Program-made: the position numbers and the translations under genes | Assembly (NCBI GenBank): GCA_047921175.1 | Contig: JBLRWQ010000006.1 | Location: 3,750 to 67,749, forward strand | Length of the DNA stretch: 64,000 nt | Direction of reading: 5' to 3' | Origin: T1Sed10-7 sp047921175 | GTDB taxonomy: Bacteria > Actinomycetota > Nitriliruptoria > Nitriliruptorales > Nitriliruptoraceae | The notes under the pieces: generated by a model | The model's database searches: none | What the model was told of the DNA's origin: nothing | What the model saw: the letters and a program-made list of their open reading frames with translations, nothing else | Part shown: in pieces, positions 46,404 to 55,182 of the stretch | Layout: every line of letters starts with the position of its first letter | Numbering within the stretch: the stretch's first letter is position 1

Positions 46404-48106
46404 GCGCTCCACCCGGTGAGCTCGCGCTGGTCCTGCACACCCACCTGCCGGAGGTCCGCCACCACGGGGTCTGGCCGGTCGGCGAGGAGTGGTTGTTCGA
46501 GGCGTGGGGGACCTCGTGGCTGCCGGTGACCGCGGTGCTGGAGCGGCTGGCTGCCGCCGGGCACCGTGACGTGCTGACGCTCGGGGTCACCCCGGCCGTC
46601 GCCCACCAGGTCGCGGACCCTCGCGCCGCACAGGACCTCGGCACCTGGCTCGGCGGGCAGATGTGGCGGGCCGAGGAGCAGCGCTGGCACCTGCACCTGC
46701 CCGCCGAGGTCCGGGACCTGGCGGGGTTCCACTGGAAGCGGTTCCAGGACCTGCTGGCCCTCCACGAGGACGTCGAGGGTCGAGGCGGGCTGCTGGCGGT
46801 GTGGCGCCAGCTCGCGGACGACGGGGTGATCGAGCTGCTGGGCGGTCCGGCCACGCACCCCTACCTGCCCCTGGTCGCCGATCCCGCGCTGCTCGACGCG
46901 CAGTTGGCCGCCGGGCTCGACCACCACGCGCGCTGGGCGGGCCGGCGGCCCACCGGGCTGTGGCCGCCGGAGCTCGGCTACCGGCCCCGCGGCCGCGTGG
47001 CCGACCCCACGGCGGCGCCACGACGGGTCGATGCCCACGGCACCCCCACCCTGCGGCGCACCGGCCCCGTCCTCCCGGGGCTCGAGGAGGTGTACGCCGC
47101 ACACGGCATCGACCACGTGCTGGTGGATGCCGCGACGCTGGTGCGCGCGGTCGGTGGACCGGAGCGGGACTGGACCGCCCGGCCGGCGGTCCCGGACCCG
47201 ACCGCCGACCACCCGGACGAGGTGGTGCACGACGCGGCGCTGATCGGCGACAGCGGCGTCGCGGTGCTGGCCCGCGACCTGTCGGTCGCCTACCACGTCT
47301 GGTCGCCGAGCGGTGGCTACCCGGGCAACGTCTGGTACCGGGACTACTTCGCCCGGGGCACCTTCGGCACCCACCCGTCCTGGCGGGTGACCGACCACGC
47401 GCTGCGGCCCGACCAGAAGGCCATCTACGAGCCCGAGCCCGCCGCCGCGCAGGTCGCGCAGGACGCCGAGCACCTCCACGGGGTGCTCCGCGAGGTCCTG
47501 GACCCCCGGCCGGGCAAGGTCGTGGTGGCCGCCTACGACACGGAGCTGTTCGGGCACTGGTGGTTCGAGGGGATCGCCTTCCTCGAGGCGCTGCTGACCC
47601 GGGTGCTGGCGGACCCGCGGCTGACCACCACGACCCTGGCCAGCCGCATCGAACGCCACCCGCCGACCCGGCGGCTCGACCTGCCGGAGTCCTCGTGGGG
47701 CTACGCCAAGGGCCACGCCAGCTGGGTGACCGAGCAGACCCGCCCGATGTGGCGCCAGCTGCGCGAGGCGGAGGATCACGCCCGCCGTGCGCTCGCCGGG
47801 GGCAGGGGTACCCCCCGCCAGCGGGCCCAGATCGCCCGGGAGCTGGCACAGCTGCAAGCCTCGGACTGGCCGTTCATGGCCACCCGGGGGGCCAGCCCCG
47901 AGTACGCCCGTGACCGCATCGCCCACCACGCGGACGCCCTGCACCGACTGTGCCAGGTGGTCGTCGACGGCAGAGGCGACGACGACCACCTGGCGGAGCG
48001 CGAGGCCCGGGTGCTCGCCCCGATCGAGGTCGGCCCGTTCCTCGCCGCCCTGGACCCGTCCGGCGAGGACGGGCCCGGCGACCTCACACGTCCCGCACCC
48101 GCATGA
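46400..48106 (+). CDS. GH57-type 1,4-alpha-glucan branching enzyme (DUF1957)
   Basis: The 568-residue protein opens LALVLHTHLPEVRHHGVWPVGEEWLFEAWGTSWLPV, the standard GH57 start. The catalytic nucleophile Glu is in WPPELGY and the acid/base Asp in VAAYDTELFGHWWFEGIAFLE. The C-terminal DUF1957 helical part includes WGYAKGHASWVTEQTRPMWR. It likely introduces alpha-1,6 branches into alpha-glucan. The GTG start overlaps the methyltransferase stop by 4 bp. The 3' end overlaps the convergent ABC permease by 23 bp. Confidence 0.93.
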   Translation: MSAPPGELALVLHTHLPEVRHHGVWPVGEEWLFEAWGTSWLPVTAVLERLAAAGHRDVLTLGVTPAVAHQVADPRAAQDLGTWLGGQMWRAEEQRWHLHLPAEVRDLAGFHWKRFQDLLALHEDVEGRGGLLAVWRQLADDGVIELLGGPATHPYLPLVADPALLDAQLAAGLDHHARWAGRRPTGLWPPELGYRPRGRVADPTAAPRRVDAHGTPTLRRTGPVLPGLEEVYAAHGIDHVLVDAATLVRAVGGPERDWTARPAVPDPTADHPDEVVHDAALIGDSGVAVLARDLSVAYHVWSPSGGYPGNVWYRDYFARGTFGTHPSWRVTDHALRPDQKAIYEPEPAAAQVAQDAEHLHGVLREVLDPRPGKVVVAAYDTELFGHWWFEGIAFLEALLTRVLADPRLTTTTLASRIERHPPTRRLDLPESSWGYAKGHASWVTEQTRPMWRQLREAEDHARRALAGGRGTPRQRAQIARELAQLQASDWPFMATRGASPEYARDRIAHHADALHRLCQVVVDGRGDDDHLAEREARVLAPIEVGPFLAALDPSGEDGPGDLTRPAPA

Positions 48107-48830
48107 GGGTGATCGCGGCGGCAGCGGCCACCGCGCAGTAGCCGAGGAACACCACCAACCCCATGGTCGGGTCGAGTGGCTGCATCGCTCCTTCGGGGAG
48201 GTTGGCGAGCATCTCGTCGGGGGTGAACATCGCGTTGAGCGCCTGGAGCGGCAGCCAGCGGCCGAAGGACGGCACGAACTGGACGAACAGGGTCTCGACG
48301 ACGAAGACGTAGATCAGGGTCAGCGCGACGGCGACGACCTGGCTGCGCAGCAGCGCCCCGATCGCCACACCGAACACGGCCATGAGCACGAGCCCGACCG
48401 GACCCTGCCACAGCGACCGGGTGACGGCCTCACCGAGCTCGAGCTCCTTGCCGGAGACGAGCAGCAACAGGCCGACCGGGACCAGCCCGACGAGGAAGAA
48501 CACGAGCCCGTAGCCCGCACCGACGACCATCTTGGTCACGACGACCCGGGTCCGGCTGGGGGTGAGCTGCAGGGTCCGACCGATCGTCTCGTGGCGGAAC
48601 TCGGTGGTGACCGACAGCAGCCCGACGATGAGCGCGATCACACTCATGGCGCCGATCTGGTCGATGGCGTCCGCGACCTGCCCGTCGGTGCCGAGGAACT
48701 CCCCGGAGAACTCCGACTCGAACAGCAGGAAGCCGGTGCCAGCCGTGATCAGCGCCAGGCCGACCGCGGTGATGATGACGGTGGTCCACACGGTGGTGAG
48801 CTTGCGGGTCTCCGCGAGAAGCAGTGACAT
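48084..48830 (-). CDS. ABC-2 type transporter permease
   Basis: The 248-residue protein has about six transmembrane segments with the classic opening SLLLAETRKLTTVWTTVIITAVGLALITAG. The extracytoplasmic loop FESEFSGEFLGTDG lies after helix 1, and TTEFRHETIGRTLQLTPSRTRVVVTKM before helix 3. This is the ABC-2/BcrB-like exporter family. ATG at 48828-48830 shares one base with the ATPase stop (TGATG). The pair would export a drug, lipid or bacteriocin; the substrate is not indicated. Confidence 0.9.
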   Translation of the reverse strand: MSLLLAETRKLTTVWTTVIITAVGLALITAGTGFLLFESEFSGEFLGTDGQVADAIDQIGAMSVIALIVGLLSVTTEFRHETIGRTLQLTPSRTRVVVTKMVVGAGYGLVFFLVGLVPVGLLLLVSGKELELGEAVTRSLWQGPVGLVLMAVFGVAIGALLRSQVVAVALTLIYVFVVETLFVQFVPSFGRWLPLQALNAMFTPDEMLANLPEGAMQPLDPTMGLVVFLGYCAVAAAAAITLMRVRDV

Positions 48831-49744
48831 CAGCCGATCCCTCCCCCGGCGGTGAGCTCCAGGAAGACGTCCTCGAGCTCGGCCACCGCCGGTCGGAGCT
48901 CGATGAGGGCGATGCCGGCGGTGAGCGCGAGCTGGCCGACCTGTTCGGCCGTGGCGCCGGTGACGAGCAGGCCGGTCGCGGCCGGCTCCACCTCGGCACC
49001 CGACTCGCACAGCCGCGCGGTGAGGGTGGCGTCGTCGACGGAGCGGACCACGGACCCGCCCGCGGCGGCGCCGGTCAGCTCATCCACGGTCGCGTTGGCG
49101 ACCAACCGGCCACGACGGATCACCATGACCTCGTCCGCGAGCCGGGAGATCTCCCCGAGCAGGTGGGAGGAGACCAGGATCGTGCGCCCCTGCCCGGCGA
49201 GATGGCGCAGCAGCTGCCGGACCCAGGTGATGCCCTCCGGGTCGAGGCCGTTGGCCGGCTCGTCCAGCAGCAGCACCTGCGGGTCACCGAGCAGCGCCTG
49301 GGCGAGCCCGAGGCGCTGACGCATCCCGAGGCTGAACTGCCCGACCCGTTTGGTGGCCGCCTCCTCCAGCCCGACGAGGTGGAGCACCTCGTCGCAGCGC
49401 TCGCGGGGCAGCCCCGCGGTCGCGGCGGAGATGCGCAGCTCCTCGATGGCCTTGCGGCCCGGGTGGTAACCGACGCCGTCGACGATGGTGCCGACGGTGC
49501 GGGCCGGGTCGTCGAGGTCGTGGAAGGGCACGCCGCCGAAGGTGGCGCTCCCGGAGGTCGGGGTGGTCAGCCCGATCATCATGCGCATGGTCGTGGACTT
49601 CCCGGCGCCGTTGGGGCCCAGGAAGCCGACGACCCGGCCGGGTGGCAGGGCGAAGCTGACGTCGTCGACGGCGAGCTGCTCACCGAAGCGCTTGGTCAGC
49701 CCGTCCACGACCACCTCGGGTCGTGGTGGGGAGGTGGTGGTCAC
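48830..49744 (-). CDS. ABC transporter ATP-binding protein (DrrA/BcrA-like)
   Basis: The 304-residue ATPase has Walker A GPNGAGKSTT (about 43-52), signature FSLGMRQRLGLAQALLG, Walker B VLLLDEPANGLDPEG and H-loop SSHLL. The C-terminal ~80-residue extension (AVAELEDVFLELTAGGG at the end) is typical of exporters paired with ABC-2 permeases. GTG at 49742-49744 starts the two-gene operon. No adjacent two-component system or immunity gene is seen that would suggest a substrate. Confidence 0.93.
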   Translation of the reverse strand: MTTTSPPRPEVVVDGLTKRFGEQLAVDDVSFALPPGRVVGFLGPNGAGKSTTMRMMIGLTTPTSGSATFGGVPFHDLDDPARTVGTIVDGVGYHPGRKAIEELRISAATAGLPRERCDEVLHLVGLEEAATKRVGQFSLGMRQRLGLAQALLGDPQVLLLDEPANGLDPEGITWVRQLLRHLAGQGRTILVSSHLLGEISRLADEVMVIRRGRLVANATVDELTGAAAGGSVVRSVDDATLTARLCESGAEVEPAATGLLVTGATAEQVGQLALTAGIALIELRPAVAELEDVFLELTAGGGIG

Positions 49745-49860
49745 GTGCGACTCCTTGTGTCGTCGAGAAGGACGCTACGCACGACCGTCCACCGGGCCAT
49801 CCGCCGGCAGGAGGAACCTCGGCCCCATCCCGAGGTGGAGGTGTGCCGACGCGTGACGGG

Positions 49861-50151
49861 TCAGCGGCGCGTCGAGGTGCGCCGGGCGCGCCGGACCTCC
49901 AGGAGCCGGCCGAGCACCCCGACGACCGGCAGCAGCACCGCGCCGACCACCAGCGAGGCGGCCAGGTCCCAGCCGCGGACCAACGCCGCCCCGGCACCGA
50001 CCAGGACCCCGAACGGCACGAGCGCGAGCAGGGCCTGGCGGGAGCGTCCCGTCCGGTCCAGGTGGCGCTGGGTCACCGTGGCACCCGCGGCACCGAGCAG
50101 CACCAGCGCCAGCCCCACCGCCAGCGCCAGCGGTGCACCGGGATCCCACAC
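49861..50151 (-). CDS. Small two- or three-helix membrane protein
   Basis: The 96-residue protein has three hydrophobic segments (about 8-25, 41-60 and 66-85) and a basic C-terminal tail ending in RRARRTSTRR. No family is recognised. GTG at 50149-50151 has GGGGGAGG upstream. It is divergent from the AAE transporter and 116 bp from the ABC ATPase start. Confidence 0.6.
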   Translation of the reverse strand: MWDPGAPLALAVGLALVLLGAAGATVTQRHLDRTGRSRQALLALVPFGVLVGAGAALVRGWDLAASLVVGAVLLPVVGVLGRLLEVRRARRTSTRR

Positions 50152-50202
50152 CTGACGACCTCCCCCTGGAGCGGCCCGCAGCGTACGCCGACACGACCGG
50201 CG

Positions 50203-50208
50203 TAGCCT
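50203..50208 (+). promoter_or_regulatory. Candidate -10 element TAGCCT
   Basis: TAGCCT lies 33 nt before the GTG of the AAE-type transporter gene. It fits the recurring hexamer. Confidence 0.35.
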
Positions 50209-50240
50209 GACGTCGCCTGCCTTCCCCCGTCGAGGCCCAC

Positions 50241-51824
50241 GTGGACGCGCTCACCGACCTGCTCGCCGGGGCTCCCCTCGTGGCCCTCTTCCTCGTGCTC
50301 GCTGCGGGCACCCTGCTCGGCGCCGTCCGCGTCGCGGGGGTCAGCGTCGGCCCCGCCGGTGCGCTGTTCGCGGGACTCGCGCTGTCGGCGCTGTTGCCGG
50401 GGATCGCCGGCGCGGTCCCGGCCCTGCTCGGCACGCTCGGGCTGACGCTGTTCGCCTACACGATCGGCCTGGCGGGCGGGCCGTCGTTCTTCGCGGGACT
50501 GAAGCGCAACGCCCGGCTGATCGCCGCCGCGGTCGCGGTCCTGGCCGGGGTGGCGGCGCTGGCAGGTGGGCTCGGACGGCTGCTCGGGCTCAGCTCGGCC
50601 GACACGGCGGGGGTGTTCGCCGGCGCCACCACCAACACCCCGGCGCTGGCCGCGGCCGTGGAGGCCTCCGGCAGCAACGACGCGGTGGTCGGTTACGCGA
50701 TCGCCTACCCCTACGGCGTCGTCGGACTCCTGCTGGCGGTGGTCGCGGCCCAGGCCTGGAGCCGGGCCCGCCCGACCGCCGAGGACCGGGAACCGGCCCA
50801 GCCGGCCGCGTACCGGACCCTGCAGGTGGAGGCCGACGACCTGCCGAGCCTGGCGGAGCTGGCCGACTTCAACGGGGCACAGCTGGTCTTCACGCGCCTG
50901 TGCCGCAACGGTCGGGAGTGGACCCCGGACGGCCACGACCGCCCGGAGCCTGCCGACCTGCTCACGGTCGTGGGCCCCGCTCCGGTCCTGGAGCCGTTCA
51001 CCCAGCGGGTCGGACGTGAGGCTGACGACGACCTGCCACTGGACCGCCACCAGGTCGACTTCCAGCGGGTCGTGCTGTCCAACAGCCGCTACGCCGGCAC
51101 GACCATCGCCGGGCTGGACCTGGACCGGTTCGACGCCGTGGCGGGGTTCGTGCGCCGCGGCGACGTCGACCTGGTCGCCCGCCCCGACCTGACCGTGGAG
51201 CTCGGCGACCGCATCCGGGTGGTCGCGCCACGCGACCGGCTCCACGAGGTCGTCCGGGAGCTCGGCGGTTCCGAGCGGGCGGCGGTGGTCGCCGACCCGG
51301 TCGGGTTCTCCGTCGGGCTGCTGCTCGGGCTCGCGGTCGGGCTCATCCCGATCCCGCTGCCGGGGACGACGCTCACCCTGGGCACCGCCGCCGGCCCGCT
51401 GCTGGTCGGGCTCGTGCTCGGGCGCCTCGGACGGACCGGCCCGGTCGCCTGGCAGCTGCCCTACGCGACCAACCAGGCGCTGCGGCAGCTCGGGGCGCTG
51501 CTGTTCCTCGGGGTGGTCGGGCTCGGTGCCGGCCCCGACCTCCTCGAGGCGCTGACCTCCGGGCGCGGGCTGCGGCTGCTGCTGCTCGGGGTCGTGCTGA
51601 CCACGGGCATGGCGGCGACCGTCGTCGTGGTGGCCCGGGGCATGCAGCTGGGCGGGCCGCGCACGGCCGGGGCGCTGGCGGGGGTCCAGGGCCAGCCGGC
51701 GATCCTGGCCTTCGCCACCGAGCGCACCGACGCCGACGACCGCGTCAACCTCGCCTACGCGCTGCTGTTCCCCCCGACCTTCGTGGTCAAGATCCTGGCG
51801 GCCCAGCTGCTCGCCAGCTGGTGA
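50241..51824 (+). CDS. Aspartate:alanine exchanger family (AAE) transporter with RCK_C domain
   Basis: The 527-residue protein has two membrane blocks. The N-terminal block (about 10-165) contains LGTLGLTLFAYTIGLAGGPSFF and AGVFAGATTNTPALAAAVEA, and the C-terminal block (about 350-527) contains PYATNQALRQLGALLFLGVVGLGAGP and GVQGQPAILAFATERT. These are the repeated Asp-Al_Ex signatures. A cytoplasmic part (about 190-345) resembles RCK_C/TrkA_C regulatory domains. Characterised relatives exchange aspartate for alanine or transport other small anions. The GTG start lies 33 nt after a TAGCCT -10 element. The stop is near the copper genes (possible GTGA overlap). Confidence 0.9.
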   Translation: MDALTDLLAGAPLVALFLVLAAGTLLGAVRVAGVSVGPAGALFAGLALSALLPGIAGAVPALLGTLGLTLFAYTIGLAGGPSFFAGLKRNARLIAAAVAVLAGVAALAGGLGRLLGLSSADTAGVFAGATTNTPALAAAVEASGSNDAVVGYAIAYPYGVVGLLLAVVAAQAWSRARPTAEDREPAQPAAYRTLQVEADDLPSLAELADFNGAQLVFTRLCRNGREWTPDGHDRPEPADLLTVVGPAPVLEPFTQRVGREADDDLPLDRHQVDFQRVVLSNSRYAGTTIAGLDLDRFDAVAGFVRRGDVDLVARPDLTVELGDRIRVVAPRDRLHEVVRELGGSERAAVVADPVGFSVGLLLGLAVGLIPIPLPGTTLTLGTAAGPLLVGLVLGRLGRTGPVAWQLPYATNQALRQLGALLFLGVVGLGAGPDLLEALTSGRGLRLLLLGVVLTTGMAATVVVVARGMQLGGPRTAGALAGVQGQPAILAFATERTDADDRVNLAYALLFPPTFVVKILAAQLLASW

Positions 51825-51880
51825 CCGCGCGGCGTGCCACACCGTCCCGCGGACACGGCACCCTGGTAGCCCCCGACGCC

Positions 51881-52423
51881 GTGAGGTCCCCCGCCGTGCG
51901 AGCGCGCCCCCGCCGACCAGGCCGCCCGTCAGCCGTGCCACGGCGCCGGCCGGCCACCGCCGTGGCTACCGCCATCGGGGCGCTCGCGCTCCTGCTCGGC
52001 GCGTGCGGCCCGGACGGGGACCCGGCCCTGACCGTGTCCGACGCGCAGGCCGCCGTGCCGCTGGCCGGCTCCTCCCAGGTCGTGCTGGAGATCACCAACA
52101 CCGGCGACGGTGACGACCGGCTGGTGGGCGTCGACACCGACGCAGCGCTCGGCATCGAGCTGCACGAGACCCGCATCGAGGACGGCTTCGCCACCATGGT
52201 CGACCTCGACGACGTCCCCCTGCCCGCCGGGGAGACGGTCCGCTTCCGTCCCGGCGGCCTGCACCTGATGATGCTCGGACCGCAGGATGAGGTGGTGCTC
52301 GGGGCCCGGTTCCCGATCACGCTCCGCTTCGACCGGTCCGCGCCGATCACGGTGACCGCCGAGGTCCGGAACCTGCTCGACCTCGCCGAGGACAGCTTCG
52401 ACGCTGACGCAGGAGGCGCGTGA
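51881..52423 (+). CDS. PCuAC-type copper chaperone lipoprotein
   Basis: The 180-residue protein has a basic head, a hydrophobic stretch and lipobox LLLGAC, then a cupredoxin-like PCuAC domain. Its copper motif is readable as ELHET..FATMVDLDD followed downstream by GGLHLMML, i.e. His/Met and His-x-Met ligands. PCuAC delivers Cu(I) to the CuA or CuB site of cytochrome oxidase in the periplasm or outer membrane face. Three starts are possible (51821, overlapping the transporter stop by 4 bp; 51881; 51896 with GAGG upstream). I chose 51881 because the longer head is Arg/Pro-rich. It is followed with a 1-bp overlap by SCO1. Confidence 0.88.
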   Translation: MRSPAVRARPRRPGRPSAVPRRRPATAVATAIGALALLLGACGPDGDPALTVSDAQAAVPLAGSSQVVLEITNTGDGDDRLVGVDTDAALGIELHETRIEDGFATMVDLDDVPLPAGETVRFRPGGLHLMMLGPQDEVVLGARFPITLRFDRSAPITVTAEVRNLLDLAEDSFDADAGGA

Positions 52424-53076
52424 TGCCCGCCCGCATCCCCACCCCCACGAGCCTCGCGCTGCTGGTCGTGCTCGGCCTGCTGGCGGTGGCCTGCGGGCCG
52501 GCGAGCGCGACCGCGATCGCCGCCCAGGGGCTGGAGCCCGGCCCCGACGGGTGGCGTGGCATCCCGCTGGAGCGGGAGCGCACGATGCCCGAGGCCGTGC
52601 TCAACGACACCGACGGCGACGAGGTGGCGCTGCACGAGGCCTTCCGTGGCACCCCGACGCTGCTGTTCTTCGGCTACACGAGCTGCCCGGACATCTGCCC
52701 GATCCACCTCGCCGCCATCGCCTCGGCCATGGACACCGCCCGGGTCTCCTTCGACGACCTCGACGTGGTGTTCGTCTCCGTCGACCCCGACCGGGACACC
52801 CCGGCACGCATCGACGACTACCTGGCGAACTTCTCGCCCCGGATCGTCGGCCTCCACGCGGACGTCGAGGTGGTGGTCGACGCGCTGGCCCAGCTCGACC
52901 TGCCCGGACCGGTGGTCGAGGGGCCCGACCCCCGGGGCGAGGGCGACCTGATCGGCCACCCGGCCCAGGTGATCGGCTTCAACGCCGACGGCGAGGCGCT
53001 GCGGGTGTGGCCCTTCGGTGCGCGCCGGTCCGACTGGATCGCGGACCTGCCGCGGATCGTCGAGGAGTGGTCGTGA
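52423..53076 (+). CDS. SCO1/SenC-type copper chaperone for cytochrome c oxidase
   Basis: The 217-residue lipoprotein has a signal peptide ending in lipobox AVAC (C24) and a thioredoxin-fold SCO domain. The copper ligands are CPDIC (C88, C92) and H179 in LIGHPAQ, and VVFVSVDPDRDTPARIDDYL is typical of the fold. It matures the CuA site with PCuAC. ATG at 52423 is chosen because AGGAGG lies upstream with a 6-bp spacer. Both neighbours overlap (1 bp and 4 bp), giving a tight three-gene copper-delivery operon. Confidence 0.94.
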   Translation: MPARIPTPTSLALLVVLGLLAVACGPASATAIAAQGLEPGPDGWRGIPLERERTMPEAVLNDTDGDEVALHEAFRGTPTLLFFGYTSCPDICPIHLAAIASAMDTARVSFDDLDVVFVSVDPDRDTPARIDDYLANFSPRIVGLHADVEVVVDALAQLDLPGPVVEGPDPRGEGDLIGHPAQVIGFNADGEALRVWPFGARRSDWIADLPRIVEEWS

Positions 53077-53966
53077 CCGTCGCCTGGTGGTGCTCCTCGA
53101 CACCCGGGCAGATCTGGACCTGGCGCTACACCCCGTTCCTCGGCGTGTGGGTGGTCGCCGCCACGTTCGTGGGTGGCTACGTGCTGGCGCACCGCCGGGC
53201 CGGCCGCGACCTCGATGCGGGGAAGCTGCGCCGCTGGGTGCTCGGCGTCCTCGCCCTGGTGGTCGTGTCCGAGTGGCCGATCGGACAGCTCGGGGTGGGC
53301 TACTTCGCCTCGATCGGGATCGCCCGCTACATCGTCTACACCTTCGTGGCCGCCCCGCTGCTGCTGTCCGGGCTACCCGACTGGCTGGTGGAGCGCTGGT
53401 TCCCCGCCGGCTCGCGCCGTCGGCGCACCCTGGCGGCGGTCACCGCCTGGCCGATCGCGCTGCTGCTGTTCAACGCGGTGCTGTTCGGGACCCACCTGCC
53501 GATCGTGGTCGACACCCTCAAGGTCACCCAGCTCGGCAGCTTCGCCGTCGACATCGCGCACCTGAGCGCGGCGTTGATCTGGTGGTGGCCGGCGATGCGA
53601 CGGGTCCCCGCCGACAACGCCATCGAGGAGCCGCTGCGCGCCTTCTACCTGTTCGCCTCCTCGGTGCTGATGTTCGTGCCGGCGGCGTTCCTGACCTTCT
53701 CGCCGCTGCCGTTGTACGGGCTCTACGAGCTGGCCCCCCCGCTGTGGCTCGGGTTCGACCCGACGCTCGACCAGCAGACCGCCGGGATCATCATGAACAT
53801 CGGCGGCGGGCTGGTGCTGTGGGCCATCATCGCCACGCTGTTCCTGCGCTGGGCGGCGGAGAAGCAGGAGGAGGACACCGCCGCCCGACGGACCCGGGAC
53901 GCGGCGACGATCGAGCGGATCCGTGCGCTCGAGGCCGCCGAGGACGAACCCACCTCGACCCCCTAG
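53073..53966 (+). CDS. Cytochrome c oxidase assembly protein, CtaG/caa3_CtaG family
   Basis: The 297-residue protein has seven predicted transmembrane helices (TWRYTPFLGVWVVAATFVGGYVL, VVSEWPIGQLGVGYF, NAVLFGTHLP, HLSAALIWWWPAM and FFLTFSPLP-like loops), matching the caa3_CtaG family that inserts copper into subunit I. The GTG start overlaps the SCO1 stop by 4 bp. The C-terminal ~35 residues are Glu/Arg-rich and cytoplasmic. The stop coincides with a -10-like TAGGCT (53964-53969) for the next gene. Confidence 0.92.
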   Translation: MTVAWWCSSTPGQIWTWRYTPFLGVWVVAATFVGGYVLAHRRAGRDLDAGKLRRWVLGVLALVVVSEWPIGQLGVGYFASIGIARYIVYTFVAAPLLLSGLPDWLVERWFPAGSRRRRTLAAVTAWPIALLLFNAVLFGTHLPIVVDTLKVTQLGSFAVDIAHLSAALIWWWPAMRRVPADNAIEEPLRAFYLFASSVLMFVPAAFLTFSPLPLYGLYELAPPLWLGFDPTLDQQTAGIIMNIGGGLVLWAIIATLFLRWAAEKQEEDTAARRTRDAATIERIRALEAAEDEPTSTP

Positions 53967-53969
53967 GCT
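53964..53969 (+). promoter_or_regulatory. Candidate -10 element TAGGCT overlapping the ctaG stop
   Basis: TAGGCT includes the TAG stop codon of the assembly gene. It lies 50 nt before the ATG of the small DUF3006-like gene and fits the recurring hexamer. Confidence 0.3.
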
Positions 53970-54018
53970 CACCACCGCTGCGCCGGCCAACCGCCCACGC
54001 ACCGCCAGGAGCGACCCT

Positions 54019-54249
54019 ATGCACGCCGATCCCTCCGGCATCACCAACGACCGCGCCCGGGTCACCGCCATCGAGGACGGCAAGGTGGTCCTGGCCACCG
54101 GCCCCAGCCAGATGCCGGTGCGGCTGCCGGTGGAGGACGTGCCTGAGGGGACCGGGGTCGGGACCTGGCTGGTGCTGGACCTGCAGCTCACACCGCCGCT
54201 CGTGCTCGGCATCGACGAGGCGCTGACAGCGGAGCGTCGGGACGGCTGA
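54019..54249 (+). CDS. Small DUF3006-like protein
   Basis: The 76-residue protein has a short beta-barrel pattern: RARVTAIEDGKVVLATGPSQMPVRLPVEDVPEGTGVGTWLVLDL. This resembles DUF3006 proteins, which read as a small OB-like domain (xxIEG..AVL then a VP.. LPEGxxxGD segment). Function is unknown. CAGGAG precedes the ATG. It follows the copper operon with its own candidate promoter. Confidence 0.7.
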   Translation: MHADPSGITNDRARVTAIEDGKVVLATGPSQMPVRLPVEDVPEGTGVGTWLVLDLQLTPPLVLGIDEALTAERRDG

Positions 54250-54294
54250 CGGCGGCGCGACCGGCACGCGGCCACCGAACGGGTTGGCGCGCGA

Positions 54295-55182
54295 TCAGCC
54301 CTCGAGCGGGTCGCCGGGGATCGGCCGACCGAACCGGATCAAGGCTGCCGCCTCCTCCGGGTCCATGCCGGCCGGCAGGCGGGAGCGCACCACCCGTGCG
54401 GGGATGCCGACCGCGATCCCGAAGGGCTCGATGTCGCGGTTGACCAGCCCGTGGCTCGCGATCACCGCGCCCTGGCCGATGTCGACCCCGCGCAGGACGC
54501 TGGCCTTCTCCCCGATCCACACGTCCCCGCCGATCCGCGTCGGCGAGGCGACGATGCCCTGGTCCTTGACGGGCACGTCGAGCCGGTCGGTGCGGTGGTC
54601 GAAGTCGCAGACGTAGATCCAGTCCGCCAGGATCGCCGCGTCCCCCACCTCGATGTCGAGGTAGCTGTTCACCACGTTGTCGCGGCCGAGCACGACCTTG
54701 GCGCCGAGCGTCAGCTGCCCCTCGTGGGAACGCAGCTTGTTGTCGTTGCCGATCCAGCACCACGGCCCGATCACGAGCCGGCCGTGGCCCGGTCGGGCGC
54801 GGAGCTCGACCCGCTTGCCGGTGAAGAGCATCCCCTGGAACTCGATGTTGTTGCGGCTCGCCGCCGCACGGGCGCGGTGCCAGGCCGCCCGGCGGTACAG
54901 CAGCAGGTACTGCGGGGTGACCATGCGCCGCTCGACCGCGACGCGGACCGCCTCGCGCCAGCCCCAGCGCGGGTAGCGGGTCCTGAGCGGTGGCCGGCGC
55001 ACGTGGGCCGGCACGCCCGAACCCGCGAGCAGGTCATCGCCCAGCCGGCTGGCACGTGCCGTCGCCTCGCGGGCCACCTCCGCCCGGATCGCGGTCTCGA
55101 CCGCGGCAGCGTGGGTACTGCGGGCGGCGTCCTCGACGGCCGCGGGGTCGTCGACGTCCGGGGCCGGATCGGTCTCGGTCAC
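54295..55182 (-). CDS. Left-handed beta-helix acyltransferase (hexapeptide family)
   Basis: The 295-residue protein has an N-terminal helical region (about 20-130) and a C-terminal hexapeptide-repeat beta-helix (about 120-270): LVIGPWCWIGNDNKLRSHEGQLTLGAKVVLGRDNVVNSYLDIEVGDAAILADWIYVCDFDHRTD, then IGGDVWIGEKASVLRGVDIGQGAVIASHGLVNRDIEPFGIAVGIPARVV. This type O-acetylates sugars or antibiotics using acetyl-CoA. It is the second gene of a minus-strand pair, and the GTG start overlaps the methyltransferase stop by 4 bp. The acceptor may be a cell-surface glycan. Confidence 0.88.
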   Translation of the reverse strand: MTETDPAPDVDDPAAVEDAARSTHAAAVETAIRAEVAREATARASRLGDDLLAGSGVPAHVRRPPLRTRYPRWGWREAVRVAVERRMVTPQYLLLYRRAAWHRARAAASRNNIEFQGMLFTGKRVELRARPGHGRLVIGPWCWIGNDNKLRSHEGQLTLGAKVVLGRDNVVNSYLDIEVGDAAILADWIYVCDFDHRTDRLDVPVKDQGIVASPTRIGGDVWIGEKASVLRGVDIGQGAVIASHGLVNRDIEPFGIAVGIPARVVRSRLPAGMDPEEAAALIRFGRPIPGDPLEG

